Source: an uncultured Oscillospiraceae bacterium (GTDB lineage: Bacteria; Bacillota; Clostridia; Oscillospirales; Oscillospiraceae). Taken from it: DNA of 19,564 nucleotides. Below, one piece after another: positions 7,644 through 14,618 of the stretch; positions within the stretch are counted from its first letter, which is position 1, and every line of letters begins with the position of its first letter. The notes below the pieces were generated by a model that saw nothing but the letters and a program-made list of their open reading frames with translations, ran no database searches and was not told where the DNA came from. The DNA lies in assembly GCA_934567355.1 (NCBI GenBank), contig CAKTJC010000043.1:1-19564 (forward strand), in the 5' to 3' direction. Both the position numbers and the translations under genes were made by a program.

Positions 7644-7671
7644 TTGACACCCACTACCAATGTGATATAAT
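7644..7671 (+). promoter_or_regulatory. Strong sigma-A promoter at the left of the accessory island
   Basis: TTGACA (7644-7649) and TATAAT (7666-7671) are both perfect consensus hexamers, 16 bases apart. Transcription would start near 7678 and run through a long hairpin and then a 58-codon reading frame beginning at 7831. Confidence 0.85.
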
Positions 7672-7681
7672 ACAGGAAAGC

Positions 7682-7730
7682 AAAATGCAGACGCCCACCA
7701 AGCCATAGGCTTGACAAGCGCCTGCATTTT
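7682..7730 (+). promoter_or_regulatory. Long hairpin at the 5' end of the island transcript
   Basis: AAAATGCAG (7682-7690) pairs with CTGCATTTT (7722-7730). CGC (7692-7694) pairs with GCG (7718-7720), and AAGCC/GGCTT (7700-7712) close a three-base loop. The hairpin begins within a few bases of the predicted transcription start. It could stabilise the RNA, act as an attenuator (the T bases follow directly), or be a small RNA in itself. The pairing is seen directly; the role is inference. Confidence 0.6.
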
Positions 7731-7830
7731 CCGTTTCTTAAGAAGGGAGCCGTGCCGTCAGCAACAAATTATCCACCCGACTACAACTGCACCTTAATAA
7801 TTTCATATCGAACCGGAGGGAACAACCAGC

Positions 7831-8007
7831 TTGGGCCGCAGGAAAAAGCTCATCAACAATTCAGACATTCCACAGCACGCAATCGAATCCATTGCAAGGT
7901 GCATCTTGCCGGATATCCTTGCCTATTACGAAAGCGAGGAAGGGCAGAAAGAATTTGCAAAGTGGAAAGAGGAATGTCTGAAGGAAAGGACGGCTGAGGA
8001 CAATTAA
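7831..8007 (+). CDS. 58-residue small protein with TTG start, integrative-element type
   Basis: A short reading frame starting at TTG 7831-7833 (read as Met: MGRRKKLINNSDIPQHAIES...) behind GGAGGG (7815-7820), ten bases upstream. It has a basic N-terminus, a helical centre with 'IESIARCILPDILAYYESEE' and an acidic/basic C-terminus ending in TAA at 8005-8007. From memory, small proteins of this pattern occur just upstream of serine recombinase genes in clostridial integrative elements; I could not verify that here, and no recombinase follows. Its strong promoter and long leader lie upstream. Its stop is six bases from the stop of the convergent KAP NTPase gene. The atypical start codon makes it easy to miss. 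Confidence 0.7.
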   Translation: MGRRKKLINNSDIPQHAIESIARCILPDILAYYESEEGQKEFAKWKEECLKERTAEDN

Positions 8008-8013
8008 AAGAAG

Positions 8014-9519
8014 TCAAAAGGGTCTTCCGGGAAAGATGCTTCCGGACGAGAGGTATTTGTTGTACATTTCGTGTATATGTGATTTTTCTTCCACTGTTAT
8101 GGGAGAAGTATTCATGTTTTTTATACAATCAAAAACATTGATGAAAAACTTTTCAAATATACGTCCCTGAAAGCACATGGCCATACTATCTAGTATTGAA
8201 CAAATTTTACTTTCATTTGATAAATCCATTTGACTAATTGCCTTTTCCGCGAATGAAGAATAGTCTGCTTGAGTATCCTTGTCCTCTTTTTGACAGTAAA
8301 AAACATGCATCAAATTGTAGTTATCAGTTTCGCTCAAGTCTGCCGCATTTATCAACTTTCTCTCAGTATCGGTGTATCTGTACTCATAAAAAGCATCATA
8401 TATAGTTTGTGTGGCTATTTCAGAAGACAGATTCATGATCCAGCACCCAGATACCCTAATATCTATCCATTTTATATTATCCTCGCTGTTCAGATGTATC
8501 AGGGGCGGACAATCATTCAAAAATAGATTCATCAAAAAAGGCAAGTCTGCTCCTGTATCAAACAAGGAATACGCTGAAAGCTTACCCTCATAGAAAGAAA
8601 TATGAACGACCATAATGCTATTAAACAAGGAGTTTAAAAATTCTAAACTCAGTTCTCTGTCTCCAAACATGCTTGCAGCAAACACAAACGCTTCCAGTAA
8701 AGAACTAAACATTCTAAGGTTATCAAAGCAAGGATTCATCATAGAACTTTCTATAACCGATTTCAAGTCAATCAAATATTGCTTAATTGCGTTCTGTTTG
8801 TCACTTCTTAGGATGATGTTTTCTATGATGTTATCTATCAACGACACCTTATTGTCTATCGATGCTGTTTTCTTATATTCAATACAATTAAGTTTACATC
8901 TAATCACATCATGAATAAACCGCTCCCCCATCACATCAGAATTGCATACAATAATGACTTTCATCTTATATACTTCTGACATCTCGTTTATTAAACCGAT
9001 CGCTGCATTGTATCTCTCGTATTCCATCCGTTCAGTATACTTTTCAAATGCGCTCTCCACTTTTCGAAACGAGCTTTCTATCGAGCTAAATTCTCGTTCA
9101 ATTTCTTTGAATTCGGAGATTGCATCTCTCCCTTTGCTTGCATTTGACAAAAGGAAAGGTGATTTCTTGTATATTGATTCCGGCAAGGAGGCTGCGGATT
9201 CTTTTGAAGTAATCCGTTCGAAGTCATCAAATATGAAAATACTTCCTTTTTTTGCGGTGGTATACCCATATTCTTTTCCTAGCAGCTTTGTAAGAATAGG
9301 ACCTATAACCGGGATAAACTCAACTGTTTTTAATGCAGCTGTAATCAATGATGTGTCTTCGCGCTCCATTACTTTGGAAATTTCTTTTTCTAGTTCCTGC
9401 CTAGAAGACATTCCAAAGCAAGATATTCTATAAACCGGAGTAAATGAGCTTTGATAGTATTTTTCAAAGAATCTTTCTACATCAAATGATTTCCCAGTCC
9501 CCCACTTGCCGGTTAACAT
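8014..9519 (-). CDS. KAP-type P-loop NTPase, ATPase part (frame-split gene)
   Basis: A 501-residue frame from ATG 9517-9519. It begins right at the Walker A motif (TGKWGTGKS), which is too close to the N-terminus for an intact domain. The Walker B is 'IFIFDDFERI', and 'ISCFGMSSRQELEKEI' resembles the segment after Walker A in KAP NTPases (PF07693; Kidins220/PifA group). The same frame stays open upstream to 9591 without an ATG, GTG or TTG, reading GRFEVAVLRYLRDKNAPKTF, which looks like the missing start of the domain. The upstream membrane ORF reaches this point in a frame one base away. KAP proteins include the phage-exclusion protein PifA, so a defence role is possible but unproven. It is AT-rich beside its neighbours, suggesting transfer. 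Confidence 0.75.
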   Translation of the reverse strand: MLTGKWGTGKSFDVERFFEKYYQSSFTPVYRISCFGMSSRQELEKEISKVMEREDTSLITAALKTVEFIPVIGPILTKLLGKEYGYTTAKKGSIFIFDDFERITSKESAASLPESIYKKSPFLLSNASKGRDAISEFKEIEREFSSIESSFRKVESAFEKYTERMEYERYNAAIGLINEMSEVYKMKVIIVCNSDVMGERFIHDVIRCKLNCIEYKKTASIDNKVSLIDNIIENIILRSDKQNAIKQYLIDLKSVIESSMMNPCFDNLRMFSSLLEAFVFAASMFGDRELSLEFLNSLFNSIMVVHISFYEGKLSAYSLFDTGADLPFLMNLFLNDCPPLIHLNSEDNIKWIDIRVSGCWIMNLSSEIATQTIYDAFYEYRYTDTERKLINAADLSETDNYNLMHVFYCQKEDKDTQADYSSFAEKAISQMDLSNESKICSILDSMAMCFQGRIFEKFFINVFDCIKNMNTSPITVEEKSHIHEMYNKYLSSGSIFPGRPF

Positions 9520-9563
9520 AAAAGTTTTGGGGGCGTTTTTATCTCTTAAATAACGGAGAACTG

Positions 9564-9860
9564 CTACCTCAAAACGACCGGATCCTCTTTTTTACCATAA
9601 TACCAAGAAATTATCAGTCTGGCTATGTAAGAAATGCAAGTCACTAGCAATGAAAAAGCAAAAAGAAATCTAAGACCACATTCTATCCTCAAATATATAT
9701 TATTTACATAGTCAAGGCTTAAGTCCCAATAAAAAGACTTTATATATGCGAGTACCCATTTACATAAGCTGCGTAACGCAGTAATTCGGTACATTAGAAT
9801 TCCAACAACACAAATAACTGAACAATGATTACTAAATGAAGCTATTTTTTTAAAATTCAT
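9564..9860 (-). CDS. N-terminal membrane segment of the split KAP NTPase
   Basis: A 98-residue frame from ATG 9858-9860, favoured over an in-frame GTG at 9881 because GGAG lies nine bases before the ATG. It has two strongly hydrophobic segments (about residues 13-33 and 65-88), then 'SWYYGKKEDPVVLR' and a TAG. The end overlaps the open upstream part of the NTPase frame. If one A were added to the run of six at 9588-9593, the two frames would join as '...WYYGKKRGSGRFEVAVLRYL...', giving a protein of about 615 residues: membrane anchor, then P-loop domain, as in membrane-bound KAP proteins. Either it is a separate small membrane protein, a broken gene, or expressed by slippage. Confidence 0.65.
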   Translation of the reverse strand: MNFKKIASFSNHCSVICVVGILMYRITALRSLCKWVLAYIKSFYWDLSLDYVNNIYLRIECGLRFLFAFSLLVTCISYIARLIISWYYGKKEDPVVLR

Positions 9861-9922
9861 CTTTCTTTTCTCCAAAATCACATTTGTTAGCCAGAAATAA
9901 TTGCAAATCTTTTATTTTTCTA

Positions 9923-9950
9923 ATTTTACCACAAATAACTTTATTTTCAA
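9923..9950 (-). promoter_or_regulatory. Promoter of the KAP NTPase transcription unit
   Basis: On the minus strand TTGAAA (9945-9950) and TAAAAT (9923-9928) are separated by 16 bases. The first ORF starts at 9860. The surrounding DNA is very AT-rich, so a chance match is possible, but the position is right. Confidence 0.55.
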
Positions 9951-10012
9951 GATATGCATACAGCATAGAACATAAAACATGTATGTATACATATCAGAAC
10001 AGAAAGCAAAAA

Positions 10013-10042
10013 TGGGGTGTCATCCCATCAGGTGACACCCCA
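10013..10042 (-). terminator. Rho-independent terminator of the DUF6061-like gene
   Basis: TGGGGTGTCA (10013-10022) pairs perfectly with TGACACCCCA (10033-10042). On the minus strand the stem is followed by TTTTTG, nine bases after the stop codon of the small gene at 10051. It also shields the KAP transcription unit from read-through. Confidence 0.9.
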
Positions 10043-10050
10043 TAATCAGT

Positions 10051-10299
10051 TCAGTTTTCGAACGGATGATACTCCGTCACATTTTTCAGATACGACTTCA
10101 CATCCCTATTCAGCACCAGATTGATATAATCCACCGGAGCATTATACACCAGCCAGTCCAGTTCTGACCGTTCATACATATTGTCAGCAACCTCGTTTTC
10201 AACTGCGGTACAGTTTACGGCAATCATGCTGCCATCAGAGAATTTTGCCTCCACACAACCTGTGTTGATGTTGAATTCACAGGAAATCAGTTCTTTCAT
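10051..10299 (-). CDS. 82-residue DUF6061-like small protein
   Basis: It starts at ATG 10297-10299 with AGGAGG nine bases upstream and ends just before a strong terminator. The sequence 'MKELISCEFNINTGCVEAKF', then 'DGSMIAVNC' and 'ADNMYERSELDWLVYN', matches my recollection of the DUF6061 family, small soluble proteins common in gut Clostridia and often seen in or near integrative elements. The function of that family is unknown. The protein is acidic and has no membrane segment or catalytic motif. It has no obvious promoter of its own and may be read from upstream. The family name is from memory and should be confirmed by a profile search. Confidence 0.75.
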   Translation of the reverse strand: MKELISCEFNINTGCVEAKFSDGSMIAVNCTAVENEVADNMYERSELDWLVYNAPVDYINLVLNRDVKSYLKNVTEYHPFEN

Positions 10300-10303
10300 T
10301 TTG

Positions 10304-10410
10304 TTATCCTCCTAATTTGATTTTCTTTTTTCTTGGCCCTCGTGGTTTGGAATCCGGGCGAATCAGATAACCGTTTCGGAAGTATGTCTTCTCATATTCT
10401 TCAAAGAAAA
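10304..10410 (-). pseudogene. Possible C-terminal remnant of a gene before the DUF6061-like gene
   Basis: A minus-strand frame reads '...FEEYEKTYFRNGYLIRPDSK' and ends in a basic tail 'PRGPRKKKIKLGG' with its stop (TAA) inside the ribosome binding region of the next gene. Such overlap and the sensible residue mix suggest real coding sequence. No start codon with a ribosome site exists, and further upstream the frame runs into the tRNA terminator and the tRNA itself. It may be the tail of a gene lost when the island was trimmed against tRNA-Leu. Confidence 0.35.
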
Positions 10411-10415
10411 CAAAT

Positions 10416-10456
10416 AATCCGAACCCATCTCCCACAGGGAAGATCTGGTTCGGATT
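10416..10456 (-). terminator. Terminator downstream of tRNA-Leu
   Basis: AATCCGAACC (10416-10425) pairs with GGTTCGGATT (10447-10456); inside, GATCT/CCC bases extend the stem. On the minus strand it is followed by ATTTGTTTTC. It starts about ten bases after the tRNA 3' end. Confidence 0.75.
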
Positions 10457-10465
10457 ATATTGGTT

Positions 10466-10551
10466 TGGTGCCGCTAACCGGACTCGAACCGGTACGGAGT
10501 CGCCCCCAGCGGATTTTAAGTCCGCGATGTCTACCATTCCATCATAGCGGC
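10466..10551 (-). tRNA. tRNA-Leu (anticodon UAA)
   Basis: An 86-base tRNA read on the minus strand, with CCA encoded (10466-10468). The acceptor arm GCCGCTA pairs with TAGCGGC, and the discriminator base is A. The anticodon stem GCGGA/TCCGC encloses the loop CTTAAAA, giving anticodon TAA. A long variable arm (class II) and the T arm 'GGTTCGAGTCC' are present. The structure is complete. Its 3' side faces the accessory island, a usual place for integration, but I found no repeat of the tRNA 3' end in the window to prove an attachment site. Confidence 0.97.
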
Positions 10552-10574
10552 GTACTGTGCCCTGATACGCCGAA

Positions 10575-10603
10575 ATCATAACATACTTTTCTGTTTCCGT
10601 CAA
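10575..10603 (-). promoter_or_regulatory. Promoter of tRNA-Leu
   Basis: On the minus strand TTGACG (10598-10603) and TATGAT (10575-10580) are 17 bases apart, about 25 bases before the tRNA 5' end. The -35 box touches the inverted repeat at 10604-10633. Confidence 0.85.
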
Positions 10604-10633
10604 GCGCAATCCTCTAGAGGCGGAGGATTGCGC
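10604..10633. terminator. Candidate terminator hairpin after the aldo/keto reductase gene
   Basis: GCGCAATCCT (10604-10613) pairs perfectly with AGGATTGCGC (10624-10633) around a ten-base loop. It lies 40 bases downstream of the reductase stop. On the minus strand only TTGACGG follows, which is T-poor and is at the same time the -35 box of the tRNA promoter; on the plus strand TTT follows. Termination is likely but weak by sequence. Confidence 0.5.
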
Positions 10634-10673
10634 TTTGCCGCTGCAATAAATGGGGCAGCTGTCGGGAAATGCC

Positions 10674-11681
10674 TCAGCAGCCGAATTTCTCTGCGGTGCG
10701 CTTCATCATTTCCCGGATGGGCAGATGATAGGGGCAGCGCTCCTCGCACAGACCGCACTCAACGCACTCGCCGGCAGTGTGCGCCAGCGTAGCGTAGCGC
10801 TCTTTTGCCCAGTCCGCCAGGCCGTAGCGGGAGAGGTAGCCCTCAAACAAGAACGCGCTGGGAATGCTGATGCCCGCAGTGCAGGGGGCACAATAATTGC
10901 AGCGGCGGCAGAACTGGGTGCCCAGGCTATCCTTTAGCTGCTGCATCTGCTCCCGCTCCTGCTGGGTCAGGGGCGCGGCATCCGCCACGGCGGCGGCATT
11001 TTCTTCCACCTCTTTTGGCTCTGCCATGCCGGGGATAACCAGTGTCACGTTGGGATTGGCTGCAATATAGCGCAGTGCCAGGTGGCCATCTTCAATGGCA
11101 CCGCCAGCCAGGGGCTTCATGCAGATGAAGCCGATGTTCTTCTCGGCGCACTGCGCAATCAACTCCTCCGCCTGATTTTCCACAATGTTATAAGGGAACA
11201 TGATGGTTTCCACCCAATCGAGCTGCAGCAGGCGGCGGAACACCTCCACAGAGTGGGCAGTCACACCAATGTGACCAATCTTTCCGGCCTGCTTTGCTTC
11301 CAGCATGGCCTCCAGCGCGCCGCCGGGGGCAAGAATCTGGTCAAGGGCAGCATCCGAAGGGTTATGGAACTGGTAAAGGTCAATGTAATTGGTGCGCAGA
11401 TTGTGCAGACTGCGGTCAATGTCCGCTGCCATCTCCTCTTTTGTGGTAGCTCTGCCCTTGGTGGCGAGAACAAAATGCTCCCGGATGCCCTCCAATGCAA
11501 AGCCCAGATATTCCTCGCTGACGGTGTAGCCGCGGGCGGTATCGATGTAGTTCATGCCCTCTGCCATCATCACCCGCAGCAGTTCCCGCGTCCCCAGGGC
11601 ATCAATGCGCTGAATGGGGATGCCGCCGAGGCCAACCCTGGACACCCGCAGGCCGGTTTTTCCAAGAATCCGATATTCCAT
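10674..11681 (-). CDS. Aldo/keto reductase with C-terminal 4Fe-4S ferredoxin-like domain
   Basis: A 335-residue oxidoreductase from ATG 11679-11681, preferred because AAGGAG sits nine bases before it; another ATG two codons earlier is only three bases from that site. The TIM-barrel part has the aldo/keto reductase tetrad Asp47, Tyr52, Lys75 and His106. The C-terminus carries two cysteine clusters, 'CRRCNYCAPC' and 'CVECGLCEERCP', of the ferredoxin type (COG1453-like group). It should reduce or oxidise carbonyl/alcohol groups with NAD(P)H, possibly exchanging electrons through the clusters. It is the last gene of the proline operon, starting 13 bases after proC and with its ribosome site overlapping the proC stop. 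The physiological substrate is unknown. Confidence 0.92.
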   Translation of the reverse strand: MEYRILGKTGLRVSRVGLGGIPIQRIDALGTRELLRVMMAEGMNYIDTARGYTVSEEYLGFALEGIREHFVLATKGRATTKEEMAADIDRSLHNLRTNYIDLYQFHNPSDAALDQILAPGGALEAMLEAKQAGKIGHIGVTAHSVEVFRRLLQLDWVETIMFPYNIVENQAEELIAQCAEKNIGFICMKPLAGGAIEDGHLALRYIAANPNVTLVIPGMAEPKEVEENAAAVADAAPLTQQEREQMQQLKDSLGTQFCRRCNYCAPCTAGISIPSAFLFEGYLSRYGLADWAKERYATLAHTAGECVECGLCEERCPYHLPIREMMKRTAEKFGC

Positions 11682-11694
11682 TTTCATAATCTCC

Positions 11695-12480
11695 TTATTT
11701 CCCAAGCAATTTATTTTTCTCATAGGCCGCCACCACGCAGTCCATGGCTGCTCCCCGGAAACCGTGCTGCTCCAGCACCCGCACACCGGCAATGGTGCTG
11801 CCGCCGGGGGAGCAAACGGCATCCTTCAGTGCCCCGGGGTGCAGCCCGGTGGTGAGCACCATTTTGGCTGCCCCCGCCATGGTTGCCGCCGCATATTCCA
11901 TGGCCTTCGCCCGGGGAATGCCGCAGGCAACCGCGCCGTCCGCCAGTGCCTCAATGAACAGGTACATATAGGCAGGGCCGCAGCCGGACAGAGCGCTGGC
12001 CGCATCAATCAGCCGTTCCTCCAATTCGTCCAGATGACCGGAATACCGCATATCCTGCAAAAATTCCTGCACCGTCTGCCGGGACACCTGTGCGTTGCAG
12101 CAATATTGGGTCATCCCCTCCCCTACTGCCACCGGTGTATTGGGCATGATACGGATGACCGGCAGGGTGCCGCCTGCCATCTGCTCAATCTGCGCCATGG
12201 TCAGCCCCGCCGCCATGGTGATAAGCAGGGGCTTGCGGGCTTGCAGTACACTTTGCAGGGGGCGCAGCAAATCCGCCATCATGTGGGGCTTCACCGCCAG
12301 AAAAATGCGGTCACAGGTTCCTGCAATCTCCTCCGCAGAAGCATATTGAATGTCCAATTCAGCAGCAAGCGCCTTTGCCTTTCCGCTGCGGTCGGTAATG
12401 AGAATATCACTTGTCGTCTTGCGCAAGGCTTTTGCCAGTGCGCCGCCCATGTTGCCGCAGCCTAAAAATCCATACTTCAT
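11695..12480 (-). CDS. proC: Pyrroline-5-carboxylate reductase
   Basis: A 261-residue enzyme for the last step of proline synthesis, NAD(P)H-dependent reduction of pyrroline-5-carboxylate to proline, in the cytoplasm. The N-terminal Rossmann fold begins 'MKYGFLGCGNMGGALAKAL'. 'AVKPHMM', 'IRIMPNTPVAVGEG' and 'ALSGCGPAYMYLFIEAL' are family landmarks, the last being the dimer and active-site helix region. 'PGGSTIAGVRVLE' near the C-terminus is also conserved. The length is normal. ATG 12478-12480 is behind GGAGGGG, 12 bases after the proA stop, so the genes are co-transcribed. Confidence 0.97.
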   Translation of the reverse strand: MKYGFLGCGNMGGALAKALRKTTSDILITDRSGKAKALAAELDIQYASAEEIAGTCDRIFLAVKPHMMADLLRPLQSVLQARKPLLITMAAGLTMAQIEQMAGGTLPVIRIMPNTPVAVGEGMTQYCCNAQVSRQTVQEFLQDMRYSGHLDELEERLIDAASALSGCGPAYMYLFIEALADGAVACGIPRAKAMEYAAATMAGAAKMVLTTGLHPGALKDAVCSPGGSTIAGVRVLEQHGFRGAAMDCVVAAYEKNKLLGK

Positions 12481-12492
12481 ACTGCCCCTCCT

Positions 12493-13731
12493 TTACCGGA
12501 TGTGTCCATTTCCGTGGATAATATAATGATAGGTGGTCAGCTCCCGCAAGCCCATCGGGCCTCTGGCGTGGAGCTTCTGGGTGGAAATGCCCATTTCGCA
12601 CCCCAGCCCAAATTCACCGCCATCGGTAAACCGGGTGGAGGCGTTGACATACACCGCCGCACTGTCTACACAGGCTGTGAATTTCTGCGCCGCTGCTTTG
12701 TCCCTTGTGATAATGGCCTCACTGTGGCCGGTGGAATGAGCCGCAATGTGGGCGATTGCTTCCTCCACATCTTCTACACAGGCAACGGCAAGAATATAGT
12801 CCAAAAATTCCGTGTCAAAGTCCCTGTCCCCCGCAGCAGTGCCAGGGATAATGCTCTGGGCAAACGCATCCAGCCGCAGCTCCACTGGCTGCAACCGGTC
12901 TGCAACCAGGCGCTTATAAAGCTTGGGCAAAAATTCCGCAGCAATGGCTTTATCCACCAGCAGCACCTCCTCAGCGTTGCACACGCTGGGGCGGCTGGTT
13001 TTGGCATTTTCAATGATATTCAGCGCCATCTGCTGGTCGGCACTTTTTTCCACATACACATGGCAAATGCCCGTGCCGGTAGCGATGCAGGGGACGGTTG
13101 CATTGCGCACACAGGCGTTAATCAACCCCGCGCCGCCCCGGGGAATCAGCAAATCCACATAATCCTGCGCCGTCATCAGCGCCGTGGCAGAATCCCGGGA
13201 GGTGTCCGTCACCAGGTTCACCGCGTTTTCTGTGATACCCGCCTTTTTCAGCCCCGCTTTCAAGGCATCCACAATGGCAGCTGCGGAGCGGATTGCCTCT
13301 TTGCCGCCCCGGAGGATGCACACATTGCCGCTTTTCAGCGCCAGCGCCGCCGCATCACTGGTGACGTTTGGGCGGCTTTCATAGATAATGGCAATCACGC
13401 CCATGGGAACGGAAACCTTTTGGATGTTCAGCCCATCCGGGCGGGTGTGCTCCTCCAGCACCTGCCCCACCGGGTCGGGCAGCACAGCCACCTCCCGGAT
13501 GCCCTGTGCCATTGCCTGAATCCGTGCCGGGGTCAGGCGGAGACGATCCAGCATCACCGCGCTGATGTGTCCCTGGGCGGCGGCCAAATCCTGGGTATTG
13601 GCCGCCAGGATTTCCGTCTGCCGGGCTTCCAGGGCATCCGCCATGGCAAGCAGGGCTTCATTTTTCTGCTCGGTGGTCAGCTGCCCCACCGCTGATTTGG
13701 CATTTCTTGCCGCCGTCAGTAATTCCGTCAT
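12493..13731 (-). CDS. proA: Glutamate-5-semialdehyde dehydrogenase (gamma-glutamyl phosphate reductase)
   Basis: A 412-residue enzyme of the aldehyde dehydrogenase superfamily that reduces gamma-glutamyl phosphate to glutamate semialdehyde with NADPH. The catalytic cysteine is Cys251 in '[13 protein letters not shown]'. Other landmarks are '[20 protein letters not shown]', 'LRGGKEA', '[10 protein letters not shown]' and '[20 protein letters not shown]'. The length is normal. ATG 13729-13731 overlaps the proB stop by four bases (ATGA), and its ribosome site AAGGAG lies inside proB, so the two are translationally coupled. This fits channeling of the unstable phosphate between ProB and ProA. 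Confidence 0.98.
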   Translation of the reverse strand: MTELLTAARNAKSAVGQLTTEQKNEALLAMADALEARQTEILAANTQDLAAAQGHISAVMLDRLRLTPARIQAMAQGIREVAVLPDPVGQVLEEHTRPDGLNIQKVSVPMGVIAIIYESRPNVTSDAAALALKSGNVCILRGGKEAIRSAAAIVDALKAGLKKAGITENAVNLVTDTSRDSATALMTAQDYVDLLIPRGGAGLINACVRNATVPCIATGTGICHVYVEKSADQQMALNIIENAKTSRPSVCNAEEVLLVDKAIAAEFLPKLYKRLVADRLQPVELRLDAFAQSIIPGTAAGDRDFDTEFLDYILAVACVEDVEEAIAHIAAHSTGHSEAIITRDKAAAQKFTACVDSAAVYVNASTRFTDGGEFGLGCEMGISTQKLHARGPMGLRELTTYHYIIHGNGHIR

Positions 13732-14510
13732 CGGTTTTGCTCCTTTCCGCCGGACACAAATCTTGTTCCAATCTGCTTTCCTTCCAGAATATCATACAGA
13801 TGCTCCGGGTCGTTGCCGTTGGCAATTACCATGTCGCAGCCGCAGCCCATGCAGATTTCCGCCGCCTGTAGCTTTGTAATCATGCCGCCGGTGCCCTGCT
13901 CGCTGCCGCTGACCCCGGCCAGTGCCTTCACGGAATCGTCCAGCACCCGCACCTCGGAAATCAAAGAAGCAGTCGCATCTCTGCGCGGGTCGGAGGTGTA
14001 AAGGCCATCGATGTCCGACAGCAGCACCAGCAGCTGTGCCTTCACGCTTTCCGCCACAATGGCCGCCAGCGTATCGTTATCGCCAATCACAATTTCCTCC
14101 GTGGCGACCGTATCATTCTCATTGATGATGGGCATCGCCCTCAGCTCCAAAAGCTTATTGAGGGTATTGCTGAAATTGCGATGGCGCTTTTCGCTGGCCA
14201 CATCTTCACCGGTAATCAGCAGCTGCGCCACAGTATGGTGATATTCGCCAAACAGCTTGTCATAGGTATACATCAGTTCACACTGCCCCACCGCGGCGGC
14301 GGCCTGTTTCGTTGGAATATCTGTTGGACGCTGACGCAGCCCCAGCTTACCCACGCCCATGCCAATGGCACCGGAGGACACCAGAATCACCTCATGTCCC
14401 GCGTTTTTGATGTCACTGACCACCCGGCACAGCTCTGCCACCCGCCGGATGTTCAGGTGACCCGTGGCATGGGTCAAGGTGGATGTGCCAATTTTCACCA
14501 CAATGCGCAT
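13728..14510 (-). CDS. proB: Glutamate 5-kinase, short form without PUA domain
   Basis: A 260-residue amino-acid kinase that phosphorylates glutamate to begin proline synthesis. The AAK fold is visible in '[13 protein letters not shown]', '[15 protein letters not shown]', '[11 protein letters not shown]', '[11 protein letters not shown]', '[14 protein letters not shown]' and '[12 protein letters not shown]'. The E. coli enzyme is about 367 residues because of a C-terminal PUA domain; here the protein ends right after the kinase domain, a form found in other Firmicutes. It is the first gene of proB-proA-proC. The leader is about 25 bases, too short for a T-box or riboswitch, so feedback inhibition of the kinase is the likelier control. 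Confidence 0.97.
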   Translation of the reverse strand: MRIVVKIGTSTLTHATGHLNIRRVAELCRVVSDIKNAGHEVILVSSGAIGMGVGKLGLRQRPTDIPTKQAAAAVGQCELMYTYDKLFGEYHHTVAQLLITGEDVASEKRHRNFSNTLNKLLELRAMPIINENDTVATEEIVIGDNDTLAAIVAESVKAQLLVLLSDIDGLYTSDPRRDATASLISEVRVLDDSVKALAGVSGSEQGTGGMITKLQAAEICMGCGCDMVIANGNDPEHLYDILEGKQIGTRFVSGGKEQNR

Positions 14511-14542
14511 AAAATACCCCCTCGATGAAGTTTGTTTTCATC

Positions 14543-14575
14543 ATTATACGCTTTTCCTCTTTGAAAATAAAGAGG
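14543..14575 (-). promoter_or_regulatory. Promoter of the proline operon with overlapping inverted repeat
   Basis: The minus strand has a perfect -10, TATAAT (14543-14548), about 32 bases before the proB start. The -35 position reads TTTATT and is poor. An inverted repeat, CCTCTTT (14556-14562) and AAAGAGG (14569-14575), covers the spacer and -35 region, where a regulator could bind. On the plus strand it is followed by GTTTTC and could be a weak terminator. Confidence 0.55.
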
Positions 14576-14618
14576 GTTTTCTCATTTTCGGACTTCCCAT
14601 GCAGCCGTGATTGCCGGC

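Noticed and set aside
7768..7776. A DnaA box (TTATCCACC) suggesting an origin
   Set aside because: It is a single imperfect copy with no cluster, no AT-rich unwinding region and no replication gene next to it.
9588..9593. A classical -1 programmed frameshift site in the split KAP gene
   Set aside because: The zero-frame codons are GGT AAA AAA GAG, so the heptamer is T AAA AAA and does not allow clean tandem re-pairing; a base loss or homopolymer slippage fits better.
10466..10487. The tRNA-Leu 3' end as an attachment site
   Set aside because: No second copy of this segment was found elsewhere in the window, so the idea stays a possibility only.
10304..10609. A 101-codon minus-strand reading frame with an ATG start
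   Set aside because: Its first half is simply the translation of tRNA-Leu and its promoter; only the last part, after the tRNA terminator, is kept as a possible gene remnant.
12502..13695. A 397-codon frame antisense to proA
   Set aside because: proA is unmistakable on the other strand; the antisense frame has no ribosome site and no recognisable domain.
14511..14542. A T-box or riboswitch before proB
   Set aside because: The leader from the likely -10 to the start codon is only about 30 bases, far too short.
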